Below are positions 15,188-24,015 of a stretch of DNA of 37,567 bases, in pieces. The translations under genes and the position numbers were made by a program. The stretch is taken from positions 9,792 to 47,358 of the forward strand of contig JAHDDY010000003.1 of the NCBI GenBank assembly GCA_020629115.1, given 5' to 3'. Within the stretch, counting starts at the first letter, position 1. Each line of letters begins with the position of its first letter. The notes below the pieces were generated by a model that was given only the letters and a program-made list of their open reading frames with translations, did no database searches and was not told the origin of the DNA. Origin of the DNA: Paracoccaceae bacterium (GTDB taxonomy: Bacteria > Pseudomonadota > Alphaproteobacteria > Rhodobacterales > Rhodobacteraceae).

Positions 15188-16540
15188 TCACAGCTTGTGC
15201 AGATACGTCCGGTACTCCACGTCCGACACCTCCGCCGCCAGCATGGCGATCTCCGACCGGCGCAGTTCCACGTAGGCGTGGTGGAACGCCTCCCCGAAGA
15301 TGCGCCTGGCGATACCGGATTCGCGGAACTCCTCCACCGCCGACAGCCAGTCGTGGTGCAGCCGCGCGCCCGTCACCGCCGCGCCCGCCGCCACCGGCGC
15401 GGGCGGTTCGACCGCGCCGTCCAGCCCCGCCTCGATCCCGCCCAGGATGCCCGCCAGCGCCAGATACGGGTTCACGTCCGCGCCGCAGATGCGATGCTCC
15501 AGCCGCGCGCCCGGCCCGGCGGTCTCCGGCAGGCGCACGGCCACCCCGCGATGGTCCAGCCCCCAGGCCGCGACGGTGGGCGCGTAGGAGCCGGGCTGGA
15601 AGCGGCGGTAGCTGTTGGCATGGGGGGCGAAGACGGCCTGCAGGGGCCGCATCGTCGCCAGTGCCCCGCCGACCGCATGGCGCAGCGGCGCGGCGATGCC
15701 GTCGGCGCCGCCGCTGCGCGCGCCATCGAACACGTTCGCGCCGGCCGCGTCGATCAGGCTGACATGCGCGTGCATCCCGCTGCCCGCATGGTCGCCGCCA
15801 TAGGGCTTGGCCATGAAGCTCGCGCGCAGGTCGTGCGCCCGGGCGCAGCCCTTGACCAGTCGCTTGAACAGGATCGACTGGTCCGCCATGGCCAGCGCAT
15901 CCGCCGTGTGGTGGAAGTTGATCTCGAACTGCCCCGGCCCGAACTCGGCGATCAGCACGTCCGCGCCGATGCCCTGCACCGCGCAGGCGTGCTGGATATC
16001 CTCCAGGCAGGGCGCGAGGGAGGCGACCGCGCTCATGTCGTAGACCTGCGCGCCCTCCAGCCCCTTGGGCGGAACGGGCGCCGCCCCCGGCTCGCCCGGC
16101 GCGTGGAGATAGAATTCCAGCTCCGTCGCCACCACCGCCGTCAGCCCCCGCGCGGCCAGCCGCGCCACCGCCTCCGCCAGCCGGGTGCGCGGGTCGTAGG
16201 CGCAGGGCGCGCCGCCCGGCGTCGTCATGGTCATCAGCACCTGCGCGGCCGGCGAGGGCGACCACGGCTTGACCGCCAGCGTCCCCGCCACGGGCCAGCC
16301 GTACCCGTCCGGATCCCCGCTCGCCAGCGCCAGCCCGGTCCCGTCCACGTCGTTGCCCGCGATGTCGAGCGCGTAGGTCGACATCGGCAGCCGCACCTTG
16401 CCGCCCGCCAGCTTGTCGATGCTGTCGGGCGAATACCACTTGCCGCGCATCACCCCGTTCATGTCCGGGAACAGCAGTTCGATGCGCTCGGTCTCGGGGT
16501 GCTTGGCGAGAAAGGCGGGCAGGTCGGACAGGGAGATCAT
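15188..16540 (-). CDS. puuA: Gamma-glutamylputrescine synthetase-like protein (glutamine synthetase family)
   Basis: This 450-residue glutamine-synthetase relative ligates glutamate to putrescine, the first step of the gamma-glutamyl polyamine pathway. It has ELLFPDMNGVMRGKWYS near the start, the metal and glutamate motifs VVATELEFYL, EFGPGQFEINFHH and GSGMHAHVSL, the NSYRRFQPGSYAP stretch, and RLEHRICGADVNPYLALAG. It lacks the adenylylation region of type I enzymes. Its start overlaps the membrane protein gene in a putrescine transporter operon, which strongly supports the substrate. Other glutamate-amine ligases of this family cannot be fully excluded. Confidence 0.85.
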   Translation of the reverse strand: MISLSDLPAFLAKHPETERIELLFPDMNGVMRGKWYSPDSIDKLAGGKVRLPMSTYALDIAGNDVDGTGLALASGDPDGYGWPVAGTLAVKPWSPSPAAQVLMTMTTPGGAPCAYDPRTRLAEAVARLAARGLTAVVATELEFYLHAPGEPGAAPVPPKGLEGAQVYDMSAVASLAPCLEDIQHACAVQGIGADVLIAEFGPGQFEINFHHTADALAMADQSILFKRLVKGCARAHDLRASFMAKPYGGDHAGSGMHAHVSLIDAAGANVFDGARSGGADGIAAPLRHAVGGALATMRPLQAVFAPHANSYRRFQPGSYAPTVAAWGLDHRGVAVRLPETAGPGARLEHRICGADVNPYLALAGILGGIEAGLDGAVEPPAPVAAGAAVTGARLHHDWLSAVEEFRESGIARRIFGEAFHHAYVELRRSEIAMLAAEVSDVEYRTYLHKL

Positions 16541-17037
16541 GCGCGCACCGCCTCCCGGTTGCCGAGGGTGAAGACCCGCAAGGCGCCGCCGAGGAAGGTG
16601 CCCGCGCTCGCGCCGATCAGGGCGGCGAAAAGGGCGACGAAGGCGGGCGTTTCGAGCGCGCCGGGTGCCATGGACTCAAGGACGCCGCGGACGAAGTTCG
16701 AGAGGAAGATCGTCATCAGGACCAGCAACGTGACCCTCTCGCCCGCCAGACGCATCCTTCGACCGGACTTGCGAAGGATCAACCCGTCCTGCCATCGGAA
16801 CGACAGGGCCACGCTCACCAGCAGGGCGATGCAGAAGACGATCCAGTTCAGCGGCGCGATGGCGAGGCTGTCGATCATCCCTGCCGCCGTCACGACGAAC
16901 AGGGGATAGAGCGCGAAATAGGCGCTGTGGGTCTCTCGGGTACGCATCGCGCGCAGGCCGACGACGACCAGCACGACGAAGAGCGGCCAGACCCATGTCG
17001 GTGCGTTCTGCCACACGCCCAGAAGGAAGGTGCTCAT
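16537..17037 (-). CDS. Small polytopic membrane protein in the putrescine operon
   Basis: The 166-residue product has four to five hydrophobic segments and resembles the DUF6622 type of uncharacterised membrane proteins (start with W-x-W-P-LF, followed by GLRAMRTRE). I recognise no catalytic motif. It overlaps potI (ATGA at 17034-17037) and puuA (16537-16540) by four bases each, so it is translated between a transporter subunit and the first catabolic enzyme. A role in polyamine uptake or sensing would be guesswork. Confidence 0.7.
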   Translation of the reverse strand: MSTFLLGVWQNAPTWVWPLFVVLVVVGLRAMRTRETHSAYFALYPLFVVTAAGMIDSLAIAPLNWIVFCIALLVSVALSFRWQDGLILRKSGRRMRLAGERVTLLVLMTIFLSNFVRGVLESMAPGALETPAFVALFAALIGASAGTFLGGALRVFTLGNREAVRA

Positions 17038-17825
17038 GGGTCGGCCCTCCCCTCCATCCGCTTGCCCGCCAGCGAGGCGGCGACGACGCCCAGCGCGACC
17101 ACGCCGATCAGGAGCGTCGACAGCGCGTTGATCTCGGGCGTGACGCCGAGGCGGACCTGGGAGTAGATCTTCATTGGCAGGGTCGTCGCGCCGGGGCCGG
17201 AGGTGAAGGACGCGATGACCAGATCGTCCAGCGACAGCGTGAAGGCCAAGAGCCACGCCGCGACGATGGCGGGCGTGATGACCGGCAGGGTGACGGAGAA
17301 GAACGCTTGCACCGGCGTGCACCCCAGATCGCAGGCTGCCTCCTCCAGCGAGGCGTCGAAGGCGACCAGCCGCGAGGACACCACCACGGAGGCGAAGCAC
17401 ATGCCGAAGGTGATGTGCGCCAGCGTGATCGTCACGATCCCCCGGTCCATGCCGATGGAGATGAACAGCAGCAGCAGCGACAGGCCCGTGATGACTTCCG
17501 GCATCACGAGGGGCGCGTAGATCATCCCGCTGAACAGCGTACGCCCCCGGAACCGCCCCGCCCGCACCAGCGCATAGGCCGCGAGCGTCCCCAGCACCGT
17601 GGCCACCGTCGCCGAGACCAGCGCCACCCGCAGCGTCACCCAGGCGGCTTCCAAGAATTGCTCGTTCCGGAACAGTTCCCCGTACCATTTCGTCGAGAAC
17701 CCGCCCCAGACAGTCACGAGGCGCGACTCGTTGAAGCTGTAGACCACGAGGATCAGGATCGGCAGGTACAGGAACGCCAACCCCAGCGCCAGCGAGGTCG
17801 CATTGAACCACGAGAAGCGCCTCAC
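17034..17825 (-). CDS. potI: Putrescine/spermidine ABC transporter permease PotI
   Basis: This 263-residue inner-membrane permease has six hydrophobic segments and the cytoplasmic EAA loop FDASLEEAACDLGCTPVQAFFSVTLPVI that contacts the ATPase. The start SWFNATSLALGLAFLYLPILILVVYSFN is typical of PotI/PotC. The start is GTG at 17825, overlapping the potH TGA (GTGA), so it is translationally coupled to potH. It forms the membrane channel with PotH. Confidence 0.92.
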   Translation of the reverse strand: MRRFSWFNATSLALGLAFLYLPILILVVYSFNESRLVTVWGGFSTKWYGELFRNEQFLEAAWVTLRVALVSATVATVLGTLAAYALVRAGRFRGRTLFSGMIYAPLVMPEVITGLSLLLLFISIGMDRGIVTITLAHITFGMCFASVVVSSRLVAFDASLEEAACDLGCTPVQAFFSVTLPVITPAIVAAWLLAFTLSLDDLVIASFTSGPGATTLPMKIYSQVRLGVTPEINALSTLLIGVVALGVVAASLAGKRMEGRADP

Positions 17826-18721
17826 GTCCCGATCTCCTGCCGCATCTGCTGACGCTGAAACAAGACGATGGGGACGATGAGCAGGGCGAGCAGGACGATG
17901 GCCACGGCGCTGGCGAGGGGCCAGTCGCGGTTGTTGAAGAACTCGACCCAGAGCGTCTTGCCGATCATCAGCGTCTCGGACCCGCCGAGCAGGTCCGGGA
18001 TGACGAATTCGCCGATGGCGGGGATGAAGACGAGGAAGCATCCGGCCAGCACCCCCGGCAGCGACAGCGGCAGCGTGACGAGGAAGAAGGCGGCGAGCCG
18101 GGAGGAGCCGAGGTCGGCGGCGGCCTCCAGCAGGCTCTCGTCCATCTTCTCCAGCGTCGCGTAGACGGGCAGGACCATGAAGGGCAGGTACGAGTAGACG
18201 ATGCCGATATACACGGCCGTATTCGTGTTCAGGATGGTCAGCGGCTCGCCGATCAGGCCTACGGACAACAGCGCCTGGTTGAGCAGCCCTTCGGTCTTGA
18301 GAATGCCGATCCAGGCGTAGACCCGGATGAGGAACGAGGTCCAGAACGGCAGGATCACCAGCATCACCAGCGTGGGCCGCCACCGCCGGGGCGCGCGGGC
18401 GAGCGCGTAGGCGATGGCGTAGCCGATGAGCAGGGTGATGACGGTCGAGATCGCCGCGATGCGCAGGCTCGACAGGTACGCGTTGATGTAGAGACTGTCC
18501 TCCGCGAGGAAGACGTAGTTCTCGACATCCAGCGCGTCCACGAACGCCGCCACCCCCGCCCAGCCCTCCGACAGGTCGAATTGCGGCATGTAGGGCGGCC
18601 GGGCGACGGCGAGATCCGACAGCGATATCTTGAGCACGATGAGGAACGGCGCGAGGAACAGCACCAGCAGCCACAGATAGGGCAGGGCCACGAGCAGGCG
18701 CTGGCCAGGGGTGCGGGTCAT
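17822..18721 (-). CDS. potH: Putrescine/spermidine ABC transporter permease PotH
   Basis: The 299-residue permease has six hydrophobic segments, a large first periplasmic loop, the RVYAWIGILKTEGLLNQAL segment conserved in PotH/PotB, and the EAA loop MDESLLEAAADLGSSRLAAFFLVTLPLSLPG. The ATG at 18721 was chosen because the mature family start (RLLVALPYLWLLVLFLAPF) follows directly. The open frame before it is only repeat sequence. It is separated from potG by 130 bases that hold a family A repeat. Confidence 0.92.
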   Translation of the reverse strand: MTRTPGQRLLVALPYLWLLVLFLAPFLIVLKISLSDLAVARPPYMPQFDLSEGWAGVAAFVDALDVENYVFLAEDSLYINAYLSSLRIAAISTVITLLIGYAIAYALARAPRRWRPTLVMLVILPFWTSFLIRVYAWIGILKTEGLLNQALLSVGLIGEPLTILNTNTAVYIGIVYSYLPFMVLPVYATLEKMDESLLEAAADLGSSRLAAFFLVTLPLSLPGVLAGCFLVFIPAIGEFVIPDLLGGSETLMIGKTLWVEFFNNRDWPLASAVAIVLLALLIVPIVLFQRQQMRQEIGT

Positions 18722-18734
18722 CGCGGGGAACCCT

Positions 18735-18810
18735 CTGCCCCGGACCCCGATCCGGGGCCTTTCGCAACGAAGCGCCCTGCCCGGAAAGGCCCCGCCGCTG
18801 CGCGGGGCCA
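18735..18810. repeat. Family A bipartite palindromic repeat inside the pot operon
   Basis: Left arm TCTGCCCCGGACCCCGATCC with GGGGCCTTT, right arm AAAGGCCCCGCCGCTGCG with CGGGGCCA. The inner AAAGG / CCTTT parts also pair. It lies between potG and potH, genes that must be made together, so it could act as a processing or stability element in the messenger. Confidence 0.7.
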
Positions 18811-18851
18811 TCCACGTGCGGGGCGAAGCGTCATCCGTGCTGTCGTCATCC

Positions 18852-19976
18852 TCATGCCTGCAACAGGACGCCCGCATCCTCCTCCCAGCTCACCCAGACC
18901 GCGTCCTCCCACGTGATGCCGCGGCGGTTCGCGCCGAAGCGGTTCGACTCCTGCGCCTTCACCACCCGCCCGTCGGCCAGCGCCACGTGATAGGTCGAGA
19001 GATTGCCGAGATAGGCGATGTCGAGCACCGTTCCCGGGAGGGCGTTGTCGGCCCCCTCGGGCCGGTCCGGCGTGATGGTCACCGTCTCGGGGCGCAGGGC
19101 GAGCCACGCCGTCTCGCCGAGGGGCGGCAGCGTGTCGGTCGCAACGCGCAGGTCCGGCGCGCCCTCCATCGCCGACAGCGTCGCCCCCACCGCGTCCGCC
19201 CCGCTCACCCGCCCTTCGAGGATCGTCACCTCGCCGATGAAGTCGGCGACGAAGCGGCTCTCGGGGCGTTCGTAGAGATCCGCGGGGGTGGCCACCTGTG
19301 CCAGTTCGCCCGCGCGCATGACGGCGATGCGGGACGAGACGGTCATCGCCTCCTCCTGATCGTGGGTGACGATGACGAAGGTGGTGCCGAGGGTCTCCTG
19401 AATGTTCATTAGCTCGAACTGCGTCTCCTGCCGCAGCTTCTTGTCCAGCGCGCCCAAGGGTTCGTCGAGCAGCAGCAGGCGCGGGCGCTTCACCAGCGCG
19501 CGGGCCAGCGCCACGCGCTGACGCTGGCCACCCGAGAGCTGGTCGGGCTTGCGCCGGGCGAAATCCGTGAGCTGGACGAGGCGCATGATATCGGTGACAC
19601 GCTCCGCGATCTCGCCCGATGGCGTGCCCTCGCGCTTCAGGCCGAAGGCGATGTTCTTCTCCACCGTCAGGTGCGGGAACAGCGCGTAGGACTGGAACAT
19701 CATGTTCACGGGCCGCTTCGCGGGCGGAACGGGCGACAGGTCCTCCCCGTCCAGCAGAATCGCCCCCTCGCTCGGCGTCTCGAACCCGGCGAGCATCCGC
19801 ATCAGGGTCGTCTTCCCGCATCCCGACGGGCCGAGGATGGCGAAGAACTCGCGCTCGTAGATGTTCAGCGACAGGGACTTCACCGCCTCGAACGCCCCGA
19901 ACCGCTTGGTCACGTCGCGGATCTCGATCAGCGGCGAGGCGGCGGGATCGGCCCAGGGGGCGAAGGGGGCGGTCAT
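18852..19976 (-). CDS. potG: Putrescine/spermidine ABC transporter ATP-binding protein
   Basis: The 374-residue ATPase has Walker A GPSGCGKTT near residue 53, the Q-loop MFQSYALFPHLTV, signature LSGGQRQRVALARAL, Walker B LLLLDEPLGALD, and switch His in VTHDQEEAMT. A C-terminal TOBE-type domain follows (LRPETVTITPD...DIAYLGNLSTYHV). It powers uptake through PotH and PotI. The choice between PotG and PotA follows from the PotF-type binding protein and PuuA in the same operon. Confidence 0.93.
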   Translation of the reverse strand: MTAPFAPWADPAASPLIEIRDVTKRFGAFEAVKSLSLNIYEREFFAILGPSGCGKTTLMRMLAGFETPSEGAILLDGEDLSPVPPAKRPVNMMFQSYALFPHLTVEKNIAFGLKREGTPSGEIAERVTDIMRLVQLTDFARRKPDQLSGGQRQRVALARALVKRPRLLLLDEPLGALDKKLRQETQFELMNIQETLGTTFVIVTHDQEEAMTVSSRIAVMRAGELAQVATPADLYERPESRFVADFIGEVTILEGRVSGADAVGATLSAMEGAPDLRVATDTLPPLGETAWLALRPETVTITPDRPEGADNALPGTVLDIAYLGNLSTYHVALADGRVVKAQESNRFGANRRGITWEDAVWVSWEEDAGVLLQA

Positions 19977-19997
19977 GGCGCTTGCACCACTCCTACA

Positions 19998-20098
19998 GTC
20001 ATCACCCGTATGCCCCGCGCGGCGGTTGACCGGGTGATCCAGGGTTTCAAAAGTCGGCGTGTGCCGCTCTGGATCGCCCGGTCAAGCCGGGCGATGAC
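19998..20098. repeat. Family B bipartite palindromic repeat between potF and potG
   Basis: The right arm GGATCGCCCGGTCAAGCC with GGGCGATGAC is nearly perfect. The left arm GTCATCACCCG...GTTGACCGGGTGATCCAG is interrupted by about 16 extra bases. It lies inside the operon, between the binding-protein gene and the ATPase gene. It could protect or terminate the potF part of the messenger and raise the ratio of binding protein to transporter. Confidence 0.75.
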
Positions 20099-20130
20099 AG
20101 TATCGGTGTGGAGCGAGAGGTGATGCCTCC

Positions 20131-21222
20131 TCACTGCCCCGTCTTCACCCTGGTCCACAGGCGCGTGACGGTGCGGTTCACGCGCGGGGCGTAGGCGGTG
20201 ACGGTGTAGAGGTTCTCCAGCGTCCCCTCGTCCGGGTAGATGGCGGTATCGCCGATCACGTCCTCGTTCAGCATCTCCTGCGAGGGGAGGTTGCCGTTGG
20301 CGTAGTAGACGTAGTTCGAGGCCTTCGCCATCACGTCGGGGCGCAGGATGTAGTCGATGAAGGCGTGCGCGTTCTCGGGGTTCGGGGCATCGGTGGGGAT
20401 GGCCATCTGGTCGAACCACATCAGCGCGCCCTCCTTCGGGATCGAATACTCGACCTCAACCCCGTTATCCGCCTCCGCCGCCCGGTCGCGGGCCTGGAGG
20501 ATATCGCCGGACCAGCCGAAGGCGACGCAGATGTCGCCGTTGGCCAGGGCGTTGATGTATTCGGAGGAGTGGAACTTCTGGATATGCGGGCGGATGGCCA
20601 TGAAGACCGCCTCGGTCTTGGCGATGACCTCCGGGTCCTTGGAATCGGGGTCCTCGCCCAGATAGGTCAGCGCGGCGGGGATCATTTCCGTCGGCGCGTC
20701 GAGCACATGGATGCCGCATTCGGCGAGCTTTTCGGCGTTCGCCGGGTCGAAGATCAGCGCGAGGCTGTCGACCGGCGCATCCTCGCCCAGCAGCTCCGTC
20801 ACCTTGCCGACGTTGTAGCCGATGCCGGTCGTGCCCCACATGTAGTTGATGGAATAGGCATTGTCCGGGTCGTACTTGGCCGTGCGCTCCTGGATCGTGT
20901 CCCAGGCGTTGCCCTCGTTCTCCAGCACGTCCATGTCGAGCTTCCGGAACGCGCCCGCCTGGATCTGGCGGCTGAGGAAGGTGCCGGTGGGGACGACCAC
21001 GTCGTAGCCCGACCCGCCCGCGAGCATCTTGGTCTCCAGCAGCTCGTTGGAGTCGAACACGTCGTAGTTGACCTTGATGCCGGTCTCGGCCTCGAATTCC
21101 TCCAGGATGGCTTCGTCGATATAATCCGACCAGTTGTAGACGTTGACGACCTTCTCCTGCGCGATGGCGGCGGTGGCGAGGGCCGCGAGCGCGGCGGCGC
21201 CGAGGATGGAACCGAGTTTCAT
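20131..21222 (-). CDS. potF: Periplasmic putrescine-binding protein PotF
   Basis: The 363-residue product has a signal peptide (cleavage likely after ATAAIA) and then KVVNVYNWSDYIDEAILEEFEAETGI, the classical PotD/PotF opening, with DVVVPTGTFLSRQIQAGAF and a C-terminal YILRPDVMAKASNYVYYANGN. The Trp and Tyr around NVYNWSDY line the polyamine pocket in the family. It is the first gene of the operon potF-potG-potH-potI-membrane protein-puuA. Putrescine is favoured over spermidine by the linked puuA. Confidence 0.93.
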   Translation of the reverse strand: MKLGSILGAAALAALATAAIAQEKVVNVYNWSDYIDEAILEEFEAETGIKVNYDVFDSNELLETKMLAGGSGYDVVVPTGTFLSRQIQAGAFRKLDMDVLENEGNAWDTIQERTAKYDPDNAYSINYMWGTTGIGYNVGKVTELLGEDAPVDSLALIFDPANAEKLAECGIHVLDAPTEMIPAALTYLGEDPDSKDPEVIAKTEAVFMAIRPHIQKFHSSEYINALANGDICVAFGWSGDILQARDRAAEADNGVEVEYSIPKEGALMWFDQMAIPTDAPNPENAHAFIDYILRPDVMAKASNYVYYANGNLPSQEMLNEDVIGDTAIYPDEGTLENLYTVTAYAPRVNRTVTRLWTRVKTGQ

Positions 21223-21276
21223 GCGTGGTCTCCCGAATCTGTGGTTGCCGGAAGCTTAACAGGGGATTCGCGAAAG

Positions 21277-21705
21277 TCAGGGGTTTTCGTGCGCCGCACC
21301 ATCCGGCTCGCCGGGCCAGCGGTCGACGCCCTCGGGGATGACGACCCAGGGCAGCTTGCGCGCGGTCCAGATATGGCGCGTCGGCTCGGGCGTCTCGTCC
21401 AGCGCCCCGCCCTTGACCGAGACGAACCCCCCGCCCGAATGCCACAGCCGCGAGCCGCAATCCGGGCAGAAGGCGCAGACCATCGACCCGCCGCTATCGG
21501 TGGCCCGGCTCCATTCGCGCGGCGTCCCCCGCAGCAGAGCCACCCCGCCCGGCGGCACGAGGACGGAGATGCCGAAGGCGCTGGCCGACTGGCGGCGGCA
21601 TTCGAGGCAGTGACAGCAGTAGACCGCGCTCGGCGCGGCGGTCAGCCGGAACCGCACCGCCCCGCACTGGCACCCGCCTTGCGCAACGCTTTCGGTCCCG
21701 CTCAT
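21277..21705 (-). CDS. GFA (glutathione-dependent formaldehyde-activating)-like protein
   Basis: The 142-residue product has the zinc-binding cysteines of the GFA/CENP-V fold: GGCQCGAVRF near residue 11, YCCHCLECRRQSASAFG near 29, and FCPDCGSRLWH near 79. Gfa was named for promoting formaldehyde-glutathione adduct formation, but most members have no proven function. A separate S-formylglutathione hydrolase lies 3 kb away on the same strand. It stands alone, 54 bases before potF's start region, in the same direction. Confidence 0.85.
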   Translation of the reverse strand: MSGTESVAQGGCQCGAVRFRLTAAPSAVYCCHCLECRRQSASAFGISVLVPPGGVALLRGTPREWSRATDSGGSMVCAFCPDCGSRLWHSGGGFVSVKGGALDETPEPTRHIWTARKLPWVVIPEGVDRWPGEPDGAAHENP

Positions 21706-21738
21706 CGGCCGCGTGTCGACGGGTACGACCCTGACGAT

Positions 21739-21824
21739 GTCATTGCCCGGCTCGACCGGGCAATCCAGGGCGGCAAGTGCCGGCGCTCGTGGCTCTGGAT
21801 CACCCGGTCGCGCCGGGTGATGAC
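21739..21824. repeat. Family B bipartite palindromic repeat, copy 4
   Basis: Left arm GTCATTGCCCGGCTCGACC with GGGCAATCCAG, right arm CTGGATCACCCGGTCGCGCC with GGGTGATGAC. Each arm is a near-perfect palindrome and its two halves carry matching changes (GTCATTGCC/GGCAATCC). It fills most of the gap between the divergent GFA-like gene and the SDR gene. Confidence 0.8.
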
Positions 21825-21937
21825 GGTTCCTCTCCGACGGCTTTCGACGTGATCCATCACCCTGCTCCCGCCCCGTTTGACATCCCGCATCCCTCCCGCT
21901 CATATCGCCGTCGCAGACATAGCAGGGGGAGCATGGC

Positions 21938-22687
21938 ATGGCACAGGGCAGACTGGTGGGCAAGCGGGCCTTCGTCACGGCGGCGGGGCAGGGGATCGGG
22001 CGCGCGACGGCGCTGGCCTTCCTGCGCGAGGGGGCCGAGGTCGTCGCGACGGACCTGAACGCGGACCTTCTGGTCAAACTGGCTGAAGACGGTCCCGGAA
22101 TCGTCACCCGTCCCCTCGACGCGCTCGACACGGATGCCGTCCATGCGGCGGCGCGGGAGGCGGGGCGGGTCGACATCCTGTTCAACTGCGCGGGCTTCGT
22201 CCATGCGGGCGACATCCTCGCCGTGGACGAGGCGGCATGGGATTTCAGCTTCGACCTGAATGTGAAATCGCTCTGGCGCACGCTGAACGCCTTCGTGCCG
22301 GGGATGCTGGAGCGGGGGGGCGGGTCGATCGTCAACATGTCGAGCGCGCTCCAGACCATCAAGGCGGTACCCAACCGCGCGCTCTACACCGCGACCAAGG
22401 CGGCCGTTGCCGGCCTGACCAAGGCGGTCGCCGCCGATTACGTCGGACGCGGCATCCGCTGCAACTGCATCTGCCCCGGCACCGTGCAGTCGCCCTCGCT
22501 GGAGGAGCGCATCCACGCCATGCCCGGCCCCTACGAGGAGGCCCGCGCCGCCTTCGTCGCGCGCCAGCCCATGGGCCGCATCGCCGAGCCGGAGGAGATC
22601 GCGCATCTGGCGGTGTACCTCGCCAGTGACGAGAGCGCCTTCGTCACGGGAGGCGAGCACGTCATCGACGGCGGCTGGTCGCTGTGA
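21938..22687 (+). CDS. Short-chain dehydrogenase, DHRS6/2-keto-3-deoxy-L-fuconate dehydrogenase-like
   Basis: The 249-residue SDR opens RLVGKRAFVTAAGQGIGRATALAF, has NCAGFVHAG, the catalytic VNMSSA and YTATK, and RCNCICPGTVQSPSLEERI. TAAGQGIGRA and the CPGTVxSPSLxxRI segment are typical of the DHRS6 branch. This branch includes bacterial 2-keto-3-deoxy-L-fuconate dehydrogenases and animal 3-hydroxybutyrate dehydrogenase type 2. AGGGGGA sits 8 bases before the ATG. Its stop overlaps the next gene's GTG start. Link to the sugar dehydrogenases at 13-15 kb is possible but not shown by proximity. Confidence 0.85.
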   Translation: MAQGRLVGKRAFVTAAGQGIGRATALAFLREGAEVVATDLNADLLVKLAEDGPGIVTRPLDALDTDAVHAAAREAGRVDILFNCAGFVHAGDILAVDEAAWDFSFDLNVKSLWRTLNAFVPGMLERGGGSIVNMSSALQTIKAVPNRALYTATKAAVAGLTKAVAADYVGRGIRCNCICPGTVQSPSLEERIHAMPGPYEEARAAFVARQPMGRIAEPEEIAHLAVYLASDESAFVTGGEHVIDGGWSL

Positions 22688-23685
22688 GGGCGGCCTTCTA
22701 CGAGACGGCGGGACCGGCGCGCGACGTGCTGCGGGTGGGCGAGATGCCCGATCCGGTCGCCGGGCCGGGGGAGGTGCTGGTCCGCGTCGCCGTCTCCAGC
22801 GTGCACCCGTCCGACGTGAAGCTGCGCGCGGGCGGGCGTCCGGGCGTCGAGGGCATCGGCCATCCGCGCATCGTGCCGCACAGCGACGGGGCGGGGACCG
22901 TGGAGGCGGTGGGCGAGGGTGTCGATCCGGCCCGCGTGGGCCAGCGCGTCTGGATCTGGAACGGACAGTGGCAGCGGGCGCACGGCACCTGCGCCGACCT
23001 GATCGCCCTGCCGCAGGCGCAGGCCGTGCCCCTGCCGGACGCGGCGAGCTTCGAGGCCGGGGCCTGCATGGGCATTCCCGCGATGACGGCCCATGCGTGC
23101 CTGTTCGGCGGCAACGGGTCGGAGGGCGCGCTTGCGGGCAGGACGGTGCTGGTCACGGGCGGGGCGGGGGCCGTGTCCTTCTACGCCATCCAGATGGCCG
23201 CGGCGGCGGGCGCGCGGGTTCTGACCACCGTCAGCAGCCCGGAGAAGGCCGATTACGCGCGCGGCGCGGGGGCCGACCGCGCCATCGACTACCGGCGCGA
23301 GGACGTGGCGGCGGCCATCATGGCGGCGACCGACGGCTACGGCATCGACCATGCCGTCGATCTGGAATTCGGCGCGAACATCGACGCGCTGGCCGAGGCG
23401 ATCCGCCCGAACGGCACCATCGTCGCCTACGGCTCGGCGGCGGTGCGCGAACCGGCTCTGCCGTTCTACGCGCTGATGTTCAAGCGGGTCACGCTGCGCA
23501 CGGAGCTGGTCTACCTTCTGCCGGATGCGCCCCGCGCCGCCGGGATCGCCTACCTGACCGAGGCGCTGGCACGGGGGACGCTGACGCATAGCATCGCCGC
23601 CGAGTTCCCGCTGGCCGAAGCCGCCGCCGCGCACGAGCTGGTCGAGAGCGGCGACCGACGCGGCTGCGTCCTCGTCACCCTTTGA
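22684..23685 (+). CDS. Medium-chain NADPH:quinone reductase-like oxidoreductase
   Basis: The 333-residue product is a zinc-free MDR enzyme. It opens MRAAFYETAGPARDVLRVGEMP, has the GroES-like VAVSSVHPSDVKLRAGG, and a cofactor loop TVLVTGGAGAVSFYAIQMA near residue 155. VLTTVSSPEKADYARGAGADRAIDYRRED then follows, as in quinone oxidoreductases. Zinc-ligand cysteines of alcohol dehydrogenases are absent. The GTG start overlaps the SDR stop (GTGA), so the pair is coupled. Its end overlaps the convergent DUF1127 gene by 11 bases. The substrate is unknown. Confidence 0.87.
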   Translation: MRAAFYETAGPARDVLRVGEMPDPVAGPGEVLVRVAVSSVHPSDVKLRAGGRPGVEGIGHPRIVPHSDGAGTVEAVGEGVDPARVGQRVWIWNGQWQRAHGTCADLIALPQAQAVPLPDAASFEAGACMGIPAMTAHACLFGGNGSEGALAGRTVLVTGGAGAVSFYAIQMAAAAGARVLTTVSSPEKADYARGAGADRAIDYRREDVAAAIMAATDGYGIDHAVDLEFGANIDALAEAIRPNGTIVAYGSAAVREPALPFYALMFKRVTLRTELVYLLPDAPRAAGIAYLTEALARGTLTHSIAAEFPLAEAAAAHELVESGDRRGCVLVTL

Positions 23686-23914
23686 ACGAGCGGTCCGCCG
23701 CGAGGCAGCGCTCGGCATGGGCGGGGATCTCGTGCCGCGCGATACCAATGCGCGCAAGGGCGTCGTCGTCCATCTCGTGCAGGGCGCGGATCATCCGGGC
23801 ATAGGCCAGCGAGCGAAGCAGGCTCCGGCCCCCGGCGCGAAGGGACGCGAGGAACCCGCCGGCGCGGTCGAGGAGGCCGGGGGCGGCGGGGCGGTCGAGT
23901 TCGTAGAAGCTCAT
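23675..23914 (-). CDS. DUF1127 domain small protein
   Basis: The 79-residue, Arg- and Leu-rich product ends with the DUF1127 helix ALHEMDDDALARIGIARHEIPAHAERCL. Small DUF1127 proteins are abundant in alphaproteobacteria; some help in phosphate and carbon metabolism or bind RNA through an Arg-rich segment, though this member is longer than the minimal 45-residue type. I chose the ATG at 23914 because AAAGG lies 9 bases upstream; ATG codons at 23923 and 23935 are in frame but poorly placed. It overlaps the convergent oxidoreductase gene by 11 bases. Confidence 0.8.
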   Translation of the reverse strand: MSFYELDRPAAPGLLDRAGGFLASLRAGGRSLLRSLAYARMIRALHEMDDDALARIGIARHEIPAHAERCLAADRSFKG

Positions 23915-24015
23915 CTCATCCATCCTTTGCTGCATTGCGGCAAAAGTGGGGATGCACCCCGTCCCCGCGTAGCCCCCGATCGTGCAAAGCCGGTATGCGC
24001 GGGACGCATGGCCCC

